From Niastella sp966212235 (lineage in GTDB: Bacteria > Bacteroidota > Bacteroidia > Chitinophagales > Chitinophagaceae): a stretch of 64,000 nucleotides of DNA. The stretch is from positions 372,001-436,000 of the forward strand of contig CBIHPP010000006.1 of the NCBI GenBank assembly GCA_966212235.1, written 5' to 3'. The notes below the pieces were generated by a model. That model saw nothing but the letters and a program-made list of their open reading frames with translations. It was not told the DNA's origin and ran no database searches. The translations under genes and the position numbers were made by a program. Positions 42,461 to 50,893 of this stretch are shown here, one piece after another (position 1 is the first letter of the stretch; every line of letters begins with the position of its first letter).

Positions 42461-45028
42461 TCAAAGCAACCTGTTCAAACGGAGCTGAACCAGCCTGACC
42501 TCTTCTGAAATACCATAAGACACCGATACATTATACTTATTGAATGGCGACAGTATGATGCCTGGTCCCCAGGCGGTATGCATTTTATTTGAATGCTCAC
42601 CGGGCATCCATACCCGTCCCTGATCAAAAAAGCCAAAGACACCTATTTTTCCCGTCATCAGGTAAGTACGGAAATTGGTGATAAAACGCAGCTCATTGCT
42701 ATTGTAAACCGCGGTCTTACCCCAGAACCTTTCGCGCCGGTAACCTCGTAAAGTGCGGGGCCCTCCTATAATGGCATGTTCATACGCCTGACCTGAATTT
42801 AAAACATTATCATTTACAATGGTTTCACCACCCATTCGTATCGCCAGCGAAACTTTTTCAAGCAGGGGAATATAAACCTGAGCATGGGCATTGTATCGTT
42901 GAAAAAATTCCCTTTGGCTGAAATTGTTAGAGAACGTTGCATTCGTTAAGAAAGTAAACCCTTTTACCGGCACCACAGAATCATTGACCGACACGTAAGA
43001 ATAAGTCAGTTGCAGACCTGCATACTGGTTTGGCTTAAACACCTCATCGTTGTTTGAAAATACTTTCGATGGATACCGGTCTGTGTCGTTCTTACTTTTT
43101 GTTCGCTGGTAATAACCGGTCGCTTGTACGGTGCTATTACCAAATACATGATTTAATCCGGCGCTTGCATACCATTCTTCACTTCGTAACCGGTAATAAT
43201 TGATATCGTTCGTTAATGATTTGGTCTCATTGCCCGTACCATAAAAATTCGTCCAGCGGATCATATCATACTCTGCAAGTAATGCCAGGTTCCAATTGCC
43301 TATTATATTGGGATACAAAGCTTTCCAAAATGCGCTGAACGCCTGCTGGGAAATGGAATAACGAACACCTATTGTCTGGTTCGAAGCAAAAGGATCTTTC
43401 CGCCATTTATTTTTTTTGACCCGGTAGTTCAATCCCACAAAAAACCTGTCTTCATTATTATAGAAAAGAACTGGCACAAAACCTTTCTTATCATACTTAA
43501 ACCATCTGTAATTCCAGTTATGAATAGATGTATCTGACGATAAATGCATGTGGGCTGAATTGGCTTGAAAGACATTGTTGGCATTATCGTAAATATGCAC
43601 CTTCTGCTTTGCCTGAACAACGGAATCTTTCCCCGGACCGCCTACGATCCGTATGGTAATTTCATCTGAATTGTTGTCAACTACATATACATCTTCATTA
43701 TTAATACCAAACAACCGTACTTCCTTTGTTTCGTCGGGTTTAAATGTTCTTTGATAATAGGGCTTATCGGCTTTTTGTCCCTTGTTTATGCGGAACACAG
43801 TAACTACTGTTTCGTCATCATGGCTGATCACTTCAAAGTATTCCTGCTGTTTACTACCGATGACCTCTACCTCTTTTGCAATAAAAAGATAATGCTGTTT
43901 TGCAAAGGCAGGTAACTGATTGCGGCGGGCCTTTATTTTATCGATCATCTCTTTGCCTTTGACCGCGTATACTTCCGCCGGTAAATGGGCCACTGATCGA
44001 ACGATCACTGTATCTGTCAGTGCTTTTTGCAATGCTTCCGCTTCGTATATCCAGTCATCGAGCGTAAGCGAATTGGTAAAGCACCTATCCATATAACGGG
44101 CTGAATGGCTTATTAAAGAAATATTTTTAACAACACTATCGTAATGCCCCATATAGAAAAGCCCGGCGCCCATTATTACCCGGTTAATAATATAGCCGTC
44201 ATGATAAAAAAATGATTGGTCCCGGTCTTTTGGCACCGGCTTAAACTGTGTGCCGCCGGCAACAGCTGCTTCACCCCAGCTCCAATTGCCCTCGTGCCGA
44301 TCCCAGTCGCCTATCAACATATCAAACAATCTTGCTTTTATATAAGCATGTTGATCAATAGTGAAAGTGTTATTCTCCTGTAGCTTTGCAAGCACTTCTT
44401 CGGTTTCATAAAATTTTCTGAAATTGCCCAGGTTATCTGCCTCCCGCCAATCGCCTTCCGCCTTCTGTTCCAGCAAATACAGATCGTTTCCAAATTTAGT
44501 GTTAAACGTATCCATTGCCTTTTGTTGAGGCAGGTACACAACTTTAGGCCAGGTGTGATAAATGCCAGCACGTTCCATCATATATCCCACAGCAAACGCC
44601 CCATAGGGGTGCGACATGGAAACACCGTCTTTGACGATATCCTCCATGAAAGTTCCTTTTAACTCGGGTGGTATTACCGATGTTCTTGATTTATTGATGG
44701 AGCGAAGTGCATATTCCTTACCAGTCCCAGTGCGAAGCTTGAGTGATTTTGATTCGTTCCCACCTCCCACTTCATATGGAATTAAGCCACCAAAAGCGGT
44801 GTCCAGTTTCAATACGGGAACACGAATGGGTGTAGTCCACTCAACGCGGTGATTTCGCCCCCACTTCTTTTGATAAGATAGCGGCCGCTGGTATTCAACT
44901 CCTGCAGCAACCCGTTTATAGGCGGTAGTATCTGCTTTTGAAGATTGAGCAGTTGAGTTCAGGGTTATTAATGTCAGCCCCAGACATATGTATAATCTGA
45001 CATGGCAGCGCATATATACCCTTATCAT
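42461..45028 (-). CDS. BamA/Omp85-like outer-membrane barrel with kinase-like N-terminal domain
   Basis: The protein is 855 residues when started at the ATG at 45028 (MIRVYMRCHVRLYICLG); 45013 is also possible, and both give a signal peptide ending NSTAQS. Residues ~85-380 include LFDMLIGDWDRHEGNWSW followed by PKDRDQSFFY, which resembles the catalytic loop and metal-binding Asp of PI3K/FAM20C/HipA-like kinases. From ~470 the sequence becomes a surface-antigen beta-barrel, ending YGISEEVRLVQLRLNRLL with repeated aromatic-alternating strands. Likely outer-membrane export or insertion function; the kinase segment may be structural. Such fusions are known in Bacteroidota but uncharacterised. Confidence 0.78.
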   Translation of the reverse strand: MIRVYMRCHVRLYICLGLTLITLNSTAQSSKADTTAYKRVAAGVEYQRPLSYQKKWGRNHRVEWTTPIRVPVLKLDTAFGGLIPYEVGGGNESKSLKLRTGTGKEYALRSINKSRTSVIPPELKGTFMEDIVKDGVSMSHPYGAFAVGYMMERAGIYHTWPKVVYLPQQKAMDTFNTKFGNDLYLLEQKAEGDWREADNLGNFRKFYETEEVLAKLQENNTFTIDQHAYIKARLFDMLIGDWDRHEGNWSWGEAAVAGGTQFKPVPKDRDQSFFYHDGYIINRVIMGAGLFYMGHYDSVVKNISLISHSARYMDRCFTNSLTLDDWIYEAEALQKALTDTVIVRSVAHLPAEVYAVKGKEMIDKIKARRNQLPAFAKQHYLFIAKEVEVIGSKQQEYFEVISHDDETVVTVFRINKGQKADKPYYQRTFKPDETKEVRLFGINNEDVYVVDNNSDEITIRIVGGPGKDSVVQAKQKVHIYDNANNVFQANSAHMHLSSDTSIHNWNYRWFKYDKKGFVPVLFYNNEDRFFVGLNYRVKKNKWRKDPFASNQTIGVRYSISQQAFSAFWKALYPNIIGNWNLALLAEYDMIRWTNFYGTGNETKSLTNDINYYRLRSEEWYASAGLNHVFGNSTVQATGYYQRTKSKNDTDRYPSKVFSNNDEVFKPNQYAGLQLTYSYVSVNDSVVPVKGFTFLTNATFSNNFSQREFFQRYNAHAQVYIPLLEKVSLAIRMGGETIVNDNVLNSGQAYEHAIIGGPRTLRGYRRERFWGKTAVYNSNELRFITNFRTYLMTGKIGVFGFFDQGRVWMPGEHSNKMHTAWGPGIILSPFNKYNVSVSYGISEEVRLVQLRLNRLL

Positions 45029-45216
45029 AAAATTGTGCCACGGGTATAACAAATACCTGAACCCTGTGCAATACATTCTTTGTCAGTCAGTCCTGATGAT
45101 TCTACAATTTACAACAAGGCTATCTCAGCCGACACAAAACAGCGGTCACTGGGGAATATTCCTTTGGGGATGTCTTTTATTATGCCCACAGTTTGCCCGC
45201 TATTTTTTGCTGACTA

Positions 45217-46401
45217 CTATAAGTGTTTGGCAACGTTACCAAGCGCCTTGAAGTTGGCTCGTACATTGATGAACCCGAATAAATTTCCATTCTTCGGATC
45301 GTACTTTACTTCAAACGGGATCCAGATATCATTCATGATCCGAACCCGCACGGTGCCGTTTACGAAAACCAGGTCGCGGTCTTCATTGGCATATAATGCA
45401 CCGAAGTTATGAAAGTAGCCGCCACTGAACTTTAGTTCGAGATAGCTCTTTTTAGTGCTTTTGGTATTGATGACGAGGTTGATACCTGACTCAAAATTAA
45501 ATATAGCCCGTTTCAGATCCCGCCCGGCTTTAAGCGTATCATCAACCAGCTGCAATTGCGATCTGATATTTAACTCCAGGTCGTTCTTGGTATTATTGTA
45601 TTTGTTGACTCCTTTTAAAAATTCGGAATGGAACACAACGTTGGAGAAAACAAACTGGTTCTTATAAGTTGTATCTGTAACCCCTACCGTCCACAAGGTA
45701 TTCCTGTTGAAATTGGTTTTCATATCCTGGTAAAGACTGTCGGATGTTTTCTTCAGGTTGAAATTCTTGTTGTTCGTCAGTGTTTCAAACAAGGCTTTTG
45801 TACTGTCGCTGCTTGCTGCATAAGCCAGCATAGTGTCCTGCAACGGTTTACTCAATGCCCCGAAATTCTTTAAACCCTTTCTAAAATCTGTATATTCCAG
45901 CATGGCACTGGCAGCATCAGCCATGGTTGTAATCTTTGCAATCATTACATTATTCAATGAAAAAAGCTGGTTCACGGCGGCATTATTTATAACGGTATTT
46001 CTAAATGCCTTTGAAACGGTTTCATCCCGCTTATTGATGATGGCATATTTTATACCCGATGAAAATCCGTTGAACTTAAGAGATGTATCCAGCTTGAGCG
46101 CGAACATATAATTTATATTCCTGAGCGTTCTATATCGTGTATACATGGTATCTACCAGTAAAGCGGTATCGAGCTTTGCCATAACGGCAAAAGGAGTACC
46201 GGTGAATTTGATCGCCTTATCGGGACTGGCCAACCGGTCAAATGCCAGTTGAAAAAAACTATTCAGTACGTCTTTATAATTTCCGGTAGCTAACGAATCT
46301 GCTGCAAGAACAGGATTCGGAGAAGTGACTTTCTGTGCAGCCAGTTGCGTGGAGATACAAAAAAGCAGTACCGCCACGATGCCCGTAATTTTTCCAACCA
46401 T
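45217..46401 (-). CDS. exported protein of unknown function
   Basis: A 394-residue exported protein: MVGKITGIVAVLLFCISTQLAAQ is a clear signal with a cleavage site after AQ. The body has helical segments and ends in alternating aromatic strands (GIKYAII, SYLELKFSGGYFHNFGALYANE, FGFINVRANFKAL), so a small outer-membrane barrel at the C-terminus is possible. I recognise no family. It lies 12 bp downstream of the 128 aa gene and may be cotranscribed. Confidence 0.5.
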   Translation of the reverse strand: MVGKITGIVAVLLFCISTQLAAQKVTSPNPVLAADSLATGNYKDVLNSFFQLAFDRLASPDKAIKFTGTPFAVMAKLDTALLVDTMYTRYRTLRNINYMFALKLDTSLKFNGFSSGIKYAIINKRDETVSKAFRNTVINNAAVNQLFSLNNVMIAKITTMADAASAMLEYTDFRKGLKNFGALSKPLQDTMLAYAASSDSTKALFETLTNNKNFNLKKTSDSLYQDMKTNFNRNTLWTVGVTDTTYKNQFVFSNVVFHSEFLKGVNKYNNTKNDLELNIRSQLQLVDDTLKAGRDLKRAIFNFESGINLVINTKSTKKSYLELKFSGGYFHNFGALYANEDRDLVFVNGTVRVRIMNDIWIPFEVKYDPKNGNLFGFINVRANFKALGNVAKHL

Positions 46402-46413
46402 AATATCCTTTTG

Positions 46414-46800
46414 TTATTTTATTAAGTATCCGGTCATGATTATTCCTGCATTAAACTGTTCGGGGCTAGCGGGGATGGTAGGCGTATTAATAGCAATCAC
46501 TGCTTTTCCGGTACAAACGCCGTTTATTGAAATAGCATCGCCGCTTTGCACTTCGGAGAACCGGATATTACCGCTGCTGCTGAGGCTTTGCATGTTGATC
46601 AAAACGCCTTTTCTGAACAGGAGCGAAGTAGCCTGTCCTATGCCACTTGTGAATGTAAAGGTAACGTCTACCTGTTGCGAATGGGGGGCTTCTTCTGCAA
46701 CCAGCGAATTTGTAGTAAGCGTTAGCGGGTTCATGGTTTCAGTTTTGGTTTTTGTAGAAGGTTTAGGCTTTGGTTTTGCCTTTTTTGCACTTTTAGCCAT
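46414..46800 (-). CDS. small protein with basic KP-rich N-terminus
   Basis: A 128-residue protein. Residues 1-25 are Lys/Pro/Thr-rich, KAKPKPKPSTKTKTET; the rest is predicted to be beta-rich, VDVTFTFTSGIGQATSLLF and a closing IIMTGYLIK. There is no signal peptide. The basic tail recalls nucleic-acid-binding tails, but no fold can be named. The next gene starts 12 bp after its stop. Function unknown. Confidence 0.5.
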   Translation of the reverse strand: MAKSAKKAKPKPKPSTKTKTETMNPLTLTTNSLVAEEAPHSQQVDVTFTFTSGIGQATSLLFRKGVLINMQSLSSSGNIRFSEVQSGDAISINGVCTGKAVIAINTPTIPASPEQFNAGIIMTGYLIK

Positions 46801-46929
46801 GGAATGGTATTTAAATTGGTTTTAAAACTACAAAAGAGAACCCTTATGAGTACCCGTTAAATCACCTATTTATAAATTATTTTTTCACAATGGCACAACC
46901 CACCCCAAAGGACCGCCTAATATATAGAA

Positions 46930-46982
46930 AAAGGAGCCGAACGGCGGTTGTCGTTGCGACATCCTTTCCGTTCAGCTCCTTT
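46930..46982. terminator. long-stem hairpin, probable terminator
   Basis: AAAGGAGCCGAACGG and CCGTTCAGCTCCTTT pair over 15 bp with one G-T pair, with a 23-nt loop. It ends the minus-strand AHSA1 transcript. Confidence 0.75.
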
Positions 46983-47007
46983 GTCATATGGGTGTAACTT
47001 AAACGCG

Positions 47008-47505
47008 CTATTTCTTTGCCAGCAATTCGTCGAGGTTGGCATGGGCAGCCGCAAAACCTTCTTTGAAGCCCATTTCAACAATCTTGTTCAGATCTTCTTC
47101 TGAAGCAAAAGTAACTTCCACGTCTACCTTTGTTGTATCGCCAACAGCGGTGAATACAACTTTCCAATCCATCCCTGGCAGCTCGGTGTTGGTTTCACCT
47201 TGCTCGTCACAGAAACCATCAAAACCACTGAATGATTTGTTGGGCACAATGGTTTTATAATCCACCTTGCAATAGTGGCGGGTACCATCAGGGCCTTCCA
47301 TATAATAGAACCATCTTCCACCTTCCTGAAAATCCATTGATTTGGTATTGGCCTTCCATGGTTTTGGCGCCCACCACTGGTCTAACAGTTCAGGTTGTGT
47401 CCAGGCTTTCCAAACCTGCGCAACCGGCGCATCAAATTCTCTTTCTACCTTCAGCTTTTTGTTGGAGGCATCTTTTGAATAGATTGTTTCCTTTGTTGCG
47501 ATCAT
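47008..47505 (-). CDS. AHSA1-type SRPBCC protein
   Basis: A 165-residue START-like protein of the AHSA1 (Hsp90 ATPase activator homologue) group: FDAPVAQVWKAWTQPELLDQWWAPKPW at the start (core WKAWTQPELLDQWW) and the closing helix GFKEGFAAAHANLDELLAKK. In bacteria this domain is fused to or paired with ArsR-type repressors and binds an unknown ligand. It overlaps the repressor gene by 4 bp (ATGA), so the two form one unit. Confidence 0.9.
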   Translation of the reverse strand: MIATKETIYSKDASNKKLKVEREFDAPVAQVWKAWTQPELLDQWWAPKPWKANTKSMDFQEGGRWFYYMEGPDGTRHYCKVDYKTIVPNKSFSGFDGFCDEQGETNTELPGMDWKVVFTAVGDTTKVDVEVTFASEEDLNKIVEMGFKEGFAAAHANLDELLAKK

Positions 47506-47822
47506 GATTTCTTGTTTTTAATGGTTTTTAATAAAGTGTCTAATTGTGTGAACCGGGTATCCCACATAGCCCGGAATTGTTCAAGCCATTTGTCCACTTC
47601 TTTTAATTTTTTAGAGTTAAAATAATAGTAGATCTCTCTTCCTGTTTGCTGTTGGGTTATCAGTTGACATTCGGTAAGGATCTTTATATGTTTTGAAATG
47701 GCCTGCCGGCTGCTGTCGAATTGATCAGCCAGTGCGTTGGGGGTCATAGCCTGCAAAGCCAGTAAGCTAAGAATAGCCCGGCGGGTGGGGTCGGCAATAG
47801 CCTGGAATACGTCGCGTCTCAT
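47502..47822 (-). CDS. ArsR-type winged-helix regulator paired with AHSA1 protein
   Basis: The protein is 106 residues from the ATG at 47822 (MRRDVFQAIADPTRRAI), the same start as its paralogue at 25440-25778. Helix-turn-helix LADQFDSSRQAISKHIK, wing QQTGREIYYYFNSKKL. It probably represses the ArsR/AHSA1 operon via the two palindromes 20-60 bp upstream, and is released by the ligand bound by the AHSA1 partner. An upstream ATG at 47942 would add 40 unlikely residues across the operators. Confidence 0.93.
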   Translation of the reverse strand: MRRDVFQAIADPTRRAILSLLALQAMTPNALADQFDSSRQAISKHIKILTECQLITQQQTGREIYYYFNSKKLKEVDKWLEQFRAMWDTRFTQLDTLLKTIKNKKS

Positions 47823-47842
47823 GGAATTAAACGGCCATTTAA

Positions 47843-47884
47843 GCAACCGTTCGGTTGCAAATATATGAGCAACTGATCGGTTGC
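47843..47884 (-). promoter_or_regulatory. ArsR operator pair
   Basis: GCAACCGTTCGGTTGC (47843-47858) and GCAACTGATCGGTTGC (47869-47884), both GCAACC-N4-GGTTGC-type palindromes with centres 26 bp apart, upstream of the ArsR start. The same motif precedes the ArsR gene at 25440-25778. Confidence 0.75.
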
Positions 47885-48196
47885 GCAAATATTTTTTTTG
47901 GTGAGGGTTATCAGTGCTTAAATGAGTGCTCCCATTGCTCATGTAAGAATTGACTAAAAAAGCTGAGCCAGGGTTGGCTCAGTTTAACTGGCAACATTTA
48001 ACATTGCTTGGCATCAATATGATGGAGGATTAATAATTATTGAGAAATTAAGGGTAGCAGATACGCATTCTTATGAGCGGGCCAGCATTCATCCGGTATT
48101 TATTGGAATATGCATGCGCATTGCTTATATGCCTGAAAGTCAAATCATTTCTGTTAAATCAAGTTCAATTTCCGTGATATGAAAGTGGATTCTGTA
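47885..48196. other. intergenic region before the 42-bp repeats
   Basis: AT-rich sequence with no gene besides the start of the repeat frame. No hairpin or promoter is evident. Confidence 0.5.
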
Positions 48197-48577
48197 TCAT
48201 TTAAAAGACTTGTAATGATAAAAAAAGTCCATTCTTTATCATTCAAATTGTTTTCAGTGATAAAAAAAATCAACATTTTATCATTCAAATGGCTTTCAGT
48301 GATAAAAAAGGTCAATATTTTATCATTCAAATGGCTTTCAGTGATAAAAAAGGTCAACTTTTTATCATTCAGAAGACTTTCAGTGATAAAAAAAGTGAAT
48401 TCTTTATCATTCAAAAGGCTTTCAGTGACAAAAAAGGTCAACATTTTATCATTCAGATGGCATTTAGTGATAAAAGAAGTTCATCCTTTATCATTCAAAT
48501 GGCTTTCAATGATAAAAAAAATCCATTCTGTTTTAAGAACCAAACCACTTCCTAAAAGAAGAGTCGATTTCATTTAA
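48179..48577 (+). CDS. possible 132 aa repeat protein
   Basis: An open frame whose ATG precedes the tandem repeat and whose stop overlaps the convergent WYL gene by 4 bp. It would encode eight 14-residue repeats of the type SFKWLSVIKKVNIL, cationic and amphipathic, then a basic tail. Substitutions between units are mostly conservative in this frame. But the 42-bp repeat leaves three frames open, so this may be non-coding; no homologue is recognised and no ribosome site stands out. Confidence 0.3.
   Translation: MKVDSVSFKRLVMIKKVHSLSFKLFSVIKKINILSFKWLSVIKKVNILSFKWLSVIKKVNFLSFRRLSVIKKVNSLSFKRLSVTKKVNILSFRWHLVIKEVHPLSFKWLSMIKKIHSVLRTKPLPKRRVDFI
48197..48532. repeat. eight-unit 42-bp tandem repeat
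   Basis: Eight units begin at 48197 and every 42 bp after, with no indel. The consensus starts TCATTCAAATGGCTTTCAGT and continues GATAAAAAAGGTCAA. Each unit contains an imperfect dyad, TTTATCATTCAAA against TTTCAGTGATAAA. The copies differ by several substitutions. Confidence 0.95.
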
Positions 48578-49587
48578 CCCTCATATCCCTTCATCGCCTT
48601 ATCCAACCGTTGCCTGATCTTTGTTGCCAGGAAACGGGGCGCCAGCACTTTTACACATTCGCCAAAGCCCAGGATCTCCCTTTCCAGTTCAAAATTCAGC
48701 ACCACATCGATGCGGATAATAATACCTGTCGCTTCTTCTTTAAGCAATTGCTGGGAGTGGTGAATGGGTTTGGTTAGCACATACGGCGCATTATATTTGT
48801 CAATAAAGAGCACTACTTTACTGGCACGGTCCTTTTCCGTTTTGGTTACCCCGATCAGGTCATCAAAATACTGGTCAAAATCTAATCCGTCATGATCAAT
48901 GAATGTTTCTTTCGCCAGCTCCTGGAAATCGATGATCCTGTCAAGGGCCATCGTTGACAACAATTTTCCCTTCTTGTTCCTGACAATCAGGAACCAGCGA
49001 TTGCGATATTCTTTCAATAAATACGGAAAGCAAATAATCTGTTGTGATTTTTCGGCTTTGAACGATTTATATTCTACCTGCAACGACTTCTTATTCAGGA
49101 TGGCCTGGTATAACGGGTTGATATGCCCCAACCCTTTCAACAGTTTGTTATTTTCAAATTGAATGCAGTTTCGCCCCTGGTGGGTTGAGCGGTACAGGTT
49201 GTTTTCCAGCCGGGCGATCATGTCGCTCATCTCATCGAAATAGGTAAACCCGTTGAACTGTTTTAGCACCCCAACAATCTCCCGCATTTTTTCTACATCC
49301 GCTTTATTTATCGGGGCGTTGTTAATGCTGAAATCCGGTTCACTGTACGTATAATATTTTTTATCGACCACTACGATCGGCGCATTATATCCCAGTTTAT
49401 CACTACGCATAACCTGGATATCGGCCTGAATGGTACGCTTGCTTACCCCCGTGGTGATACCCTCCAGGTCGTACAACACGTCAGCTACTTTTTCAATCAG
49501 GTCTTCCAATGTCCATTTACGATACCTGTTGCGCAGACAGTCATCAATGGTTTTATAACGAATAAGGGCCAGTTTATTTACAGACAT
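48574..49587 (-). CDS. WYL-domain transcriptional regulator
   Basis: The protein is 337 residues from the ATG at 49587 (MSVNKLALIRYKTIDDCLRN); the ORF to 49656 would add 23 odd residues. An N-terminal winged helix (TLEDLIEKVADVLYD; VSKRTIQADIQVMRSD) is followed by a WYL domain (about 140-220; QVEYKSFKAEKSQQIICFPY; LKEYRNRWFLIVRNKK) and a WCX-like C-terminal part. WYL proteins sense nucleotides or nucleic acid and often control defence or DNA-repair genes. It faces the S24/nucleotidyltransferase operon across a shared promoter with ACTGCGCA dyads. Its stop overlaps the repeat frame by 4 bp. Confidence 0.92.
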   Translation of the reverse strand: MSVNKLALIRYKTIDDCLRNRYRKWTLEDLIEKVADVLYDLEGITTGVSKRTIQADIQVMRSDKLGYNAPIVVVDKKYYTYSEPDFSINNAPINKADVEKMREIVGVLKQFNGFTYFDEMSDMIARLENNLYRSTHQGRNCIQFENNKLLKGLGHINPLYQAILNKKSLQVEYKSFKAEKSQQIICFPYLLKEYRNRWFLIVRNKKGKLLSTMALDRIIDFQELAKETFIDHDGLDFDQYFDDLIGVTKTEKDRASKVVLFIDKYNAPYVLTKPIHHSQQLLKEEATGIIIRIDVVLNFELEREILGFGECVKVLAPRFLATKIRQRLDKAMKGYEG

Positions 49588-49625
49588 ATAAGGTTTTCGA
49601 AGGGTAAAAATAGTTCGCCAAATAT

Positions 49626-49650
49626 TACTACGCAATAGAATTGCGCAGTA
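49626..49650. promoter_or_regulatory. ACTGCGCA dyad near WYL gene
   Basis: TACTACGCAA and TTGCGCAGTA form a 9-of-10 inverted repeat with a 5-nt spacer, just upstream of the WYL start. It shares its half-site with the dyad at 49739-49761. Confidence 0.6.
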
Positions 49651-49738
49651 ATGCATAACTTTTTACCGGGCGCATTTATTTTCCGGCTTAATGAACTGTG
49701 ATCCAAACATTTAAAAGAATGTTCTAAAATAAATTTTT

Positions 49739-49761
49739 ACTGCGCACTTAAGCTGCGCAGT
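49739..49761. promoter_or_regulatory. ACTGCGCA dyad near S24 operon
   Basis: ACTGCGCA and its exact complement TGCGCAGT are separated by 7 nt, 46 bp before the S24-type gene. Together with the dyad at 49626 it brackets the divergent promoter region and is a good candidate binding site for the WYL regulator. Confidence 0.6.
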
Positions 49762-49806
49762 CGACTATGCATATTTGCTATAATTATATTTTTAATAAGA
49801 TAGAAA

Positions 49807-50130
49807 ATGAACAAGTATGAACGGCTAAAAACAGAATTGGATATAGCTGGTATAGGAAAATTAAAAGCATTTGGCAACTCCATGTTGCCCATTTTGAAAA
49901 ATGGAAGCCTGTTGACTTTTGCAAAGGCTGAAGATTATGCCATCGGCGATATTGTTTTTTGTAAAGTAAAGGGCAGGTACATCGATGCGCATAAAGTGGT
50001 GAAAAAAGATACCAACAAGGGGTTTTTAATTGCCAATAACCATGGCTTTGAAAACGGGTGGACGAAAATCATTTATGGCAGAGTGATTATGGCTGAATAC
50101 CAGGGAAGAATCATTTATAACGTAGAATAG
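49807..50130 (+). CDS. S24/S26-type peptidase-like protein
   Basis: A 107-residue protein of the LexA/signal-peptidase fold: the catalytic Ser lies in FGNSMLPILKNG, the Asp-linked beta strand in IGDIVFCKVKG, and a possible general-base Lys or His in DAHKVVKKD. There is no DNA-binding or membrane domain, so it is shorter than LexA or type I signal peptidase. Such small forms are found beside nucleotidyltransferase genes in Bacteroidota. It is separated by 1 bp from the first nucleotidyltransferase, indicating an operon. Confidence 0.78.
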   Translation: MNKYERLKTELDIAGIGKLKAFGNSMLPILKNGSLLTFAKAEDYAIGDIVFCKVKGRYIDAHKVVKKDTNKGFLIANNHGFENGWTKIIYGRVIMAEYQGRIIYNVE

Positions 50131-50131
50131 T

Positions 50132-50893
50132 ATGCAACAGATAATAATAAATAAGCTGGCAGAAATAGAAAAGGAACACAAAATAAAGATCCTGTTTGCC
50201 TGTGAGTCGGGAAGCAGGGGATGGGAATTCCCGTCGCCCGACAGCGATTACGATGTACGGTTTATCTATGTGCGGCCTTATCAATATTATCTTTCCGTAC
50301 TGGACCGTAAATACGACCTGAACTTTCCGATAAACGGCGAACTGGATATCTATGGCTGGGACATTCGCAAGGTGCTGCAATTAATAAAAAAATCAAACAC
50401 TACCCCATTTGAATGGTTGCAGTCGCCTATTGTTTACAGACAGGAAGCCGGCTTCAGTAATGACCTGTGGGCGTTGTGCCAGTCTTATTTTGGGCAGCGT
50501 TCCAATATTCATCATTACCTTGGTATTGCCCAAGGCGCCATGGACACATTTTCCAATGACAGCGAAATAAAGATCAAAAAACTGTTTTATGTGCTCCGTC
50601 CACTGCTGGCTGCCAAATGGTGCCTGGAAAAGCAAAGCATCGCGCCCATGACTATTGGTCCGTTAATGACGTTGCTACCCGATCACTTAAAAACACAGGT
50701 AGCCGATCTGATCGCGTTAAAAGCGAATGCAGCTGAAAGTTTTGTTATAAATATAAGCGCCGATCTGAAAACGTATATTGATACTGAGTTTGCCAGCATT
50801 AACAATGCATCGGTTCATTTGAAAAAAGATAATTTTGATGCTGACAAACTGGACGAATTTTTTGTAACCACTATTACCAGGTATGACCATTAA
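50132..50893 (+). CDS. COG3541-type nucleotidyltransferase 1
   Basis: A 253-residue protein of the DNA polymerase beta superfamily. The catalytic segment ESGSRGWEFPSPDSDYDVRF contains the GS...DxD metal site near residues 25-45. The rest is helical. COG3541 (YcgL-like) enzymes are predicted to transfer nucleotides to RNA or protein and are found with RtcB-type RNA-repair genes. It overlaps the second nucleotidyltransferase by 11 bp. Substrate is unknown. Confidence 0.85.
   Translation: MQQIIINKLAEIEKEHKIKILFACESGSRGWEFPSPDSDYDVRFIYVRPYQYYLSVLDRKYDLNFPINGELDIYGWDIRKVLQLIKKSNTTPFEWLQSPIVYRQEAGFSNDLWALCQSYFGQRSNIHHYLGIAQGAMDTFSNDSEIKIKKLFYVLRPLLAAKWCLEKQSIAPMTIGPLMTLLPDHLKTQVADLIALKANAAESFVINISADLKTYIDTEFASINNASVHLKKDNFDADKLDEFFVTTITRYDH

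Noticed and set aside
46414..46800. Second SWIB-like protein because of its Lys-rich tail
   Set aside because: The tail resembles the SWIB protein's, but the rest shows no SWIB motif and is beta-rich.
48154..48444. 96 aa minus-strand ORF across the tandem repeats
   Set aside because: Opened by the repeat's length being a multiple of three; it would end well inside the array with no start signals, and the plus frame covers the whole array better.
48197..48532. CRISPR array in the tandem repeat region
   Set aside because: Units are contiguous with no unique spacers and differ at several positions; no cas genes are nearby.
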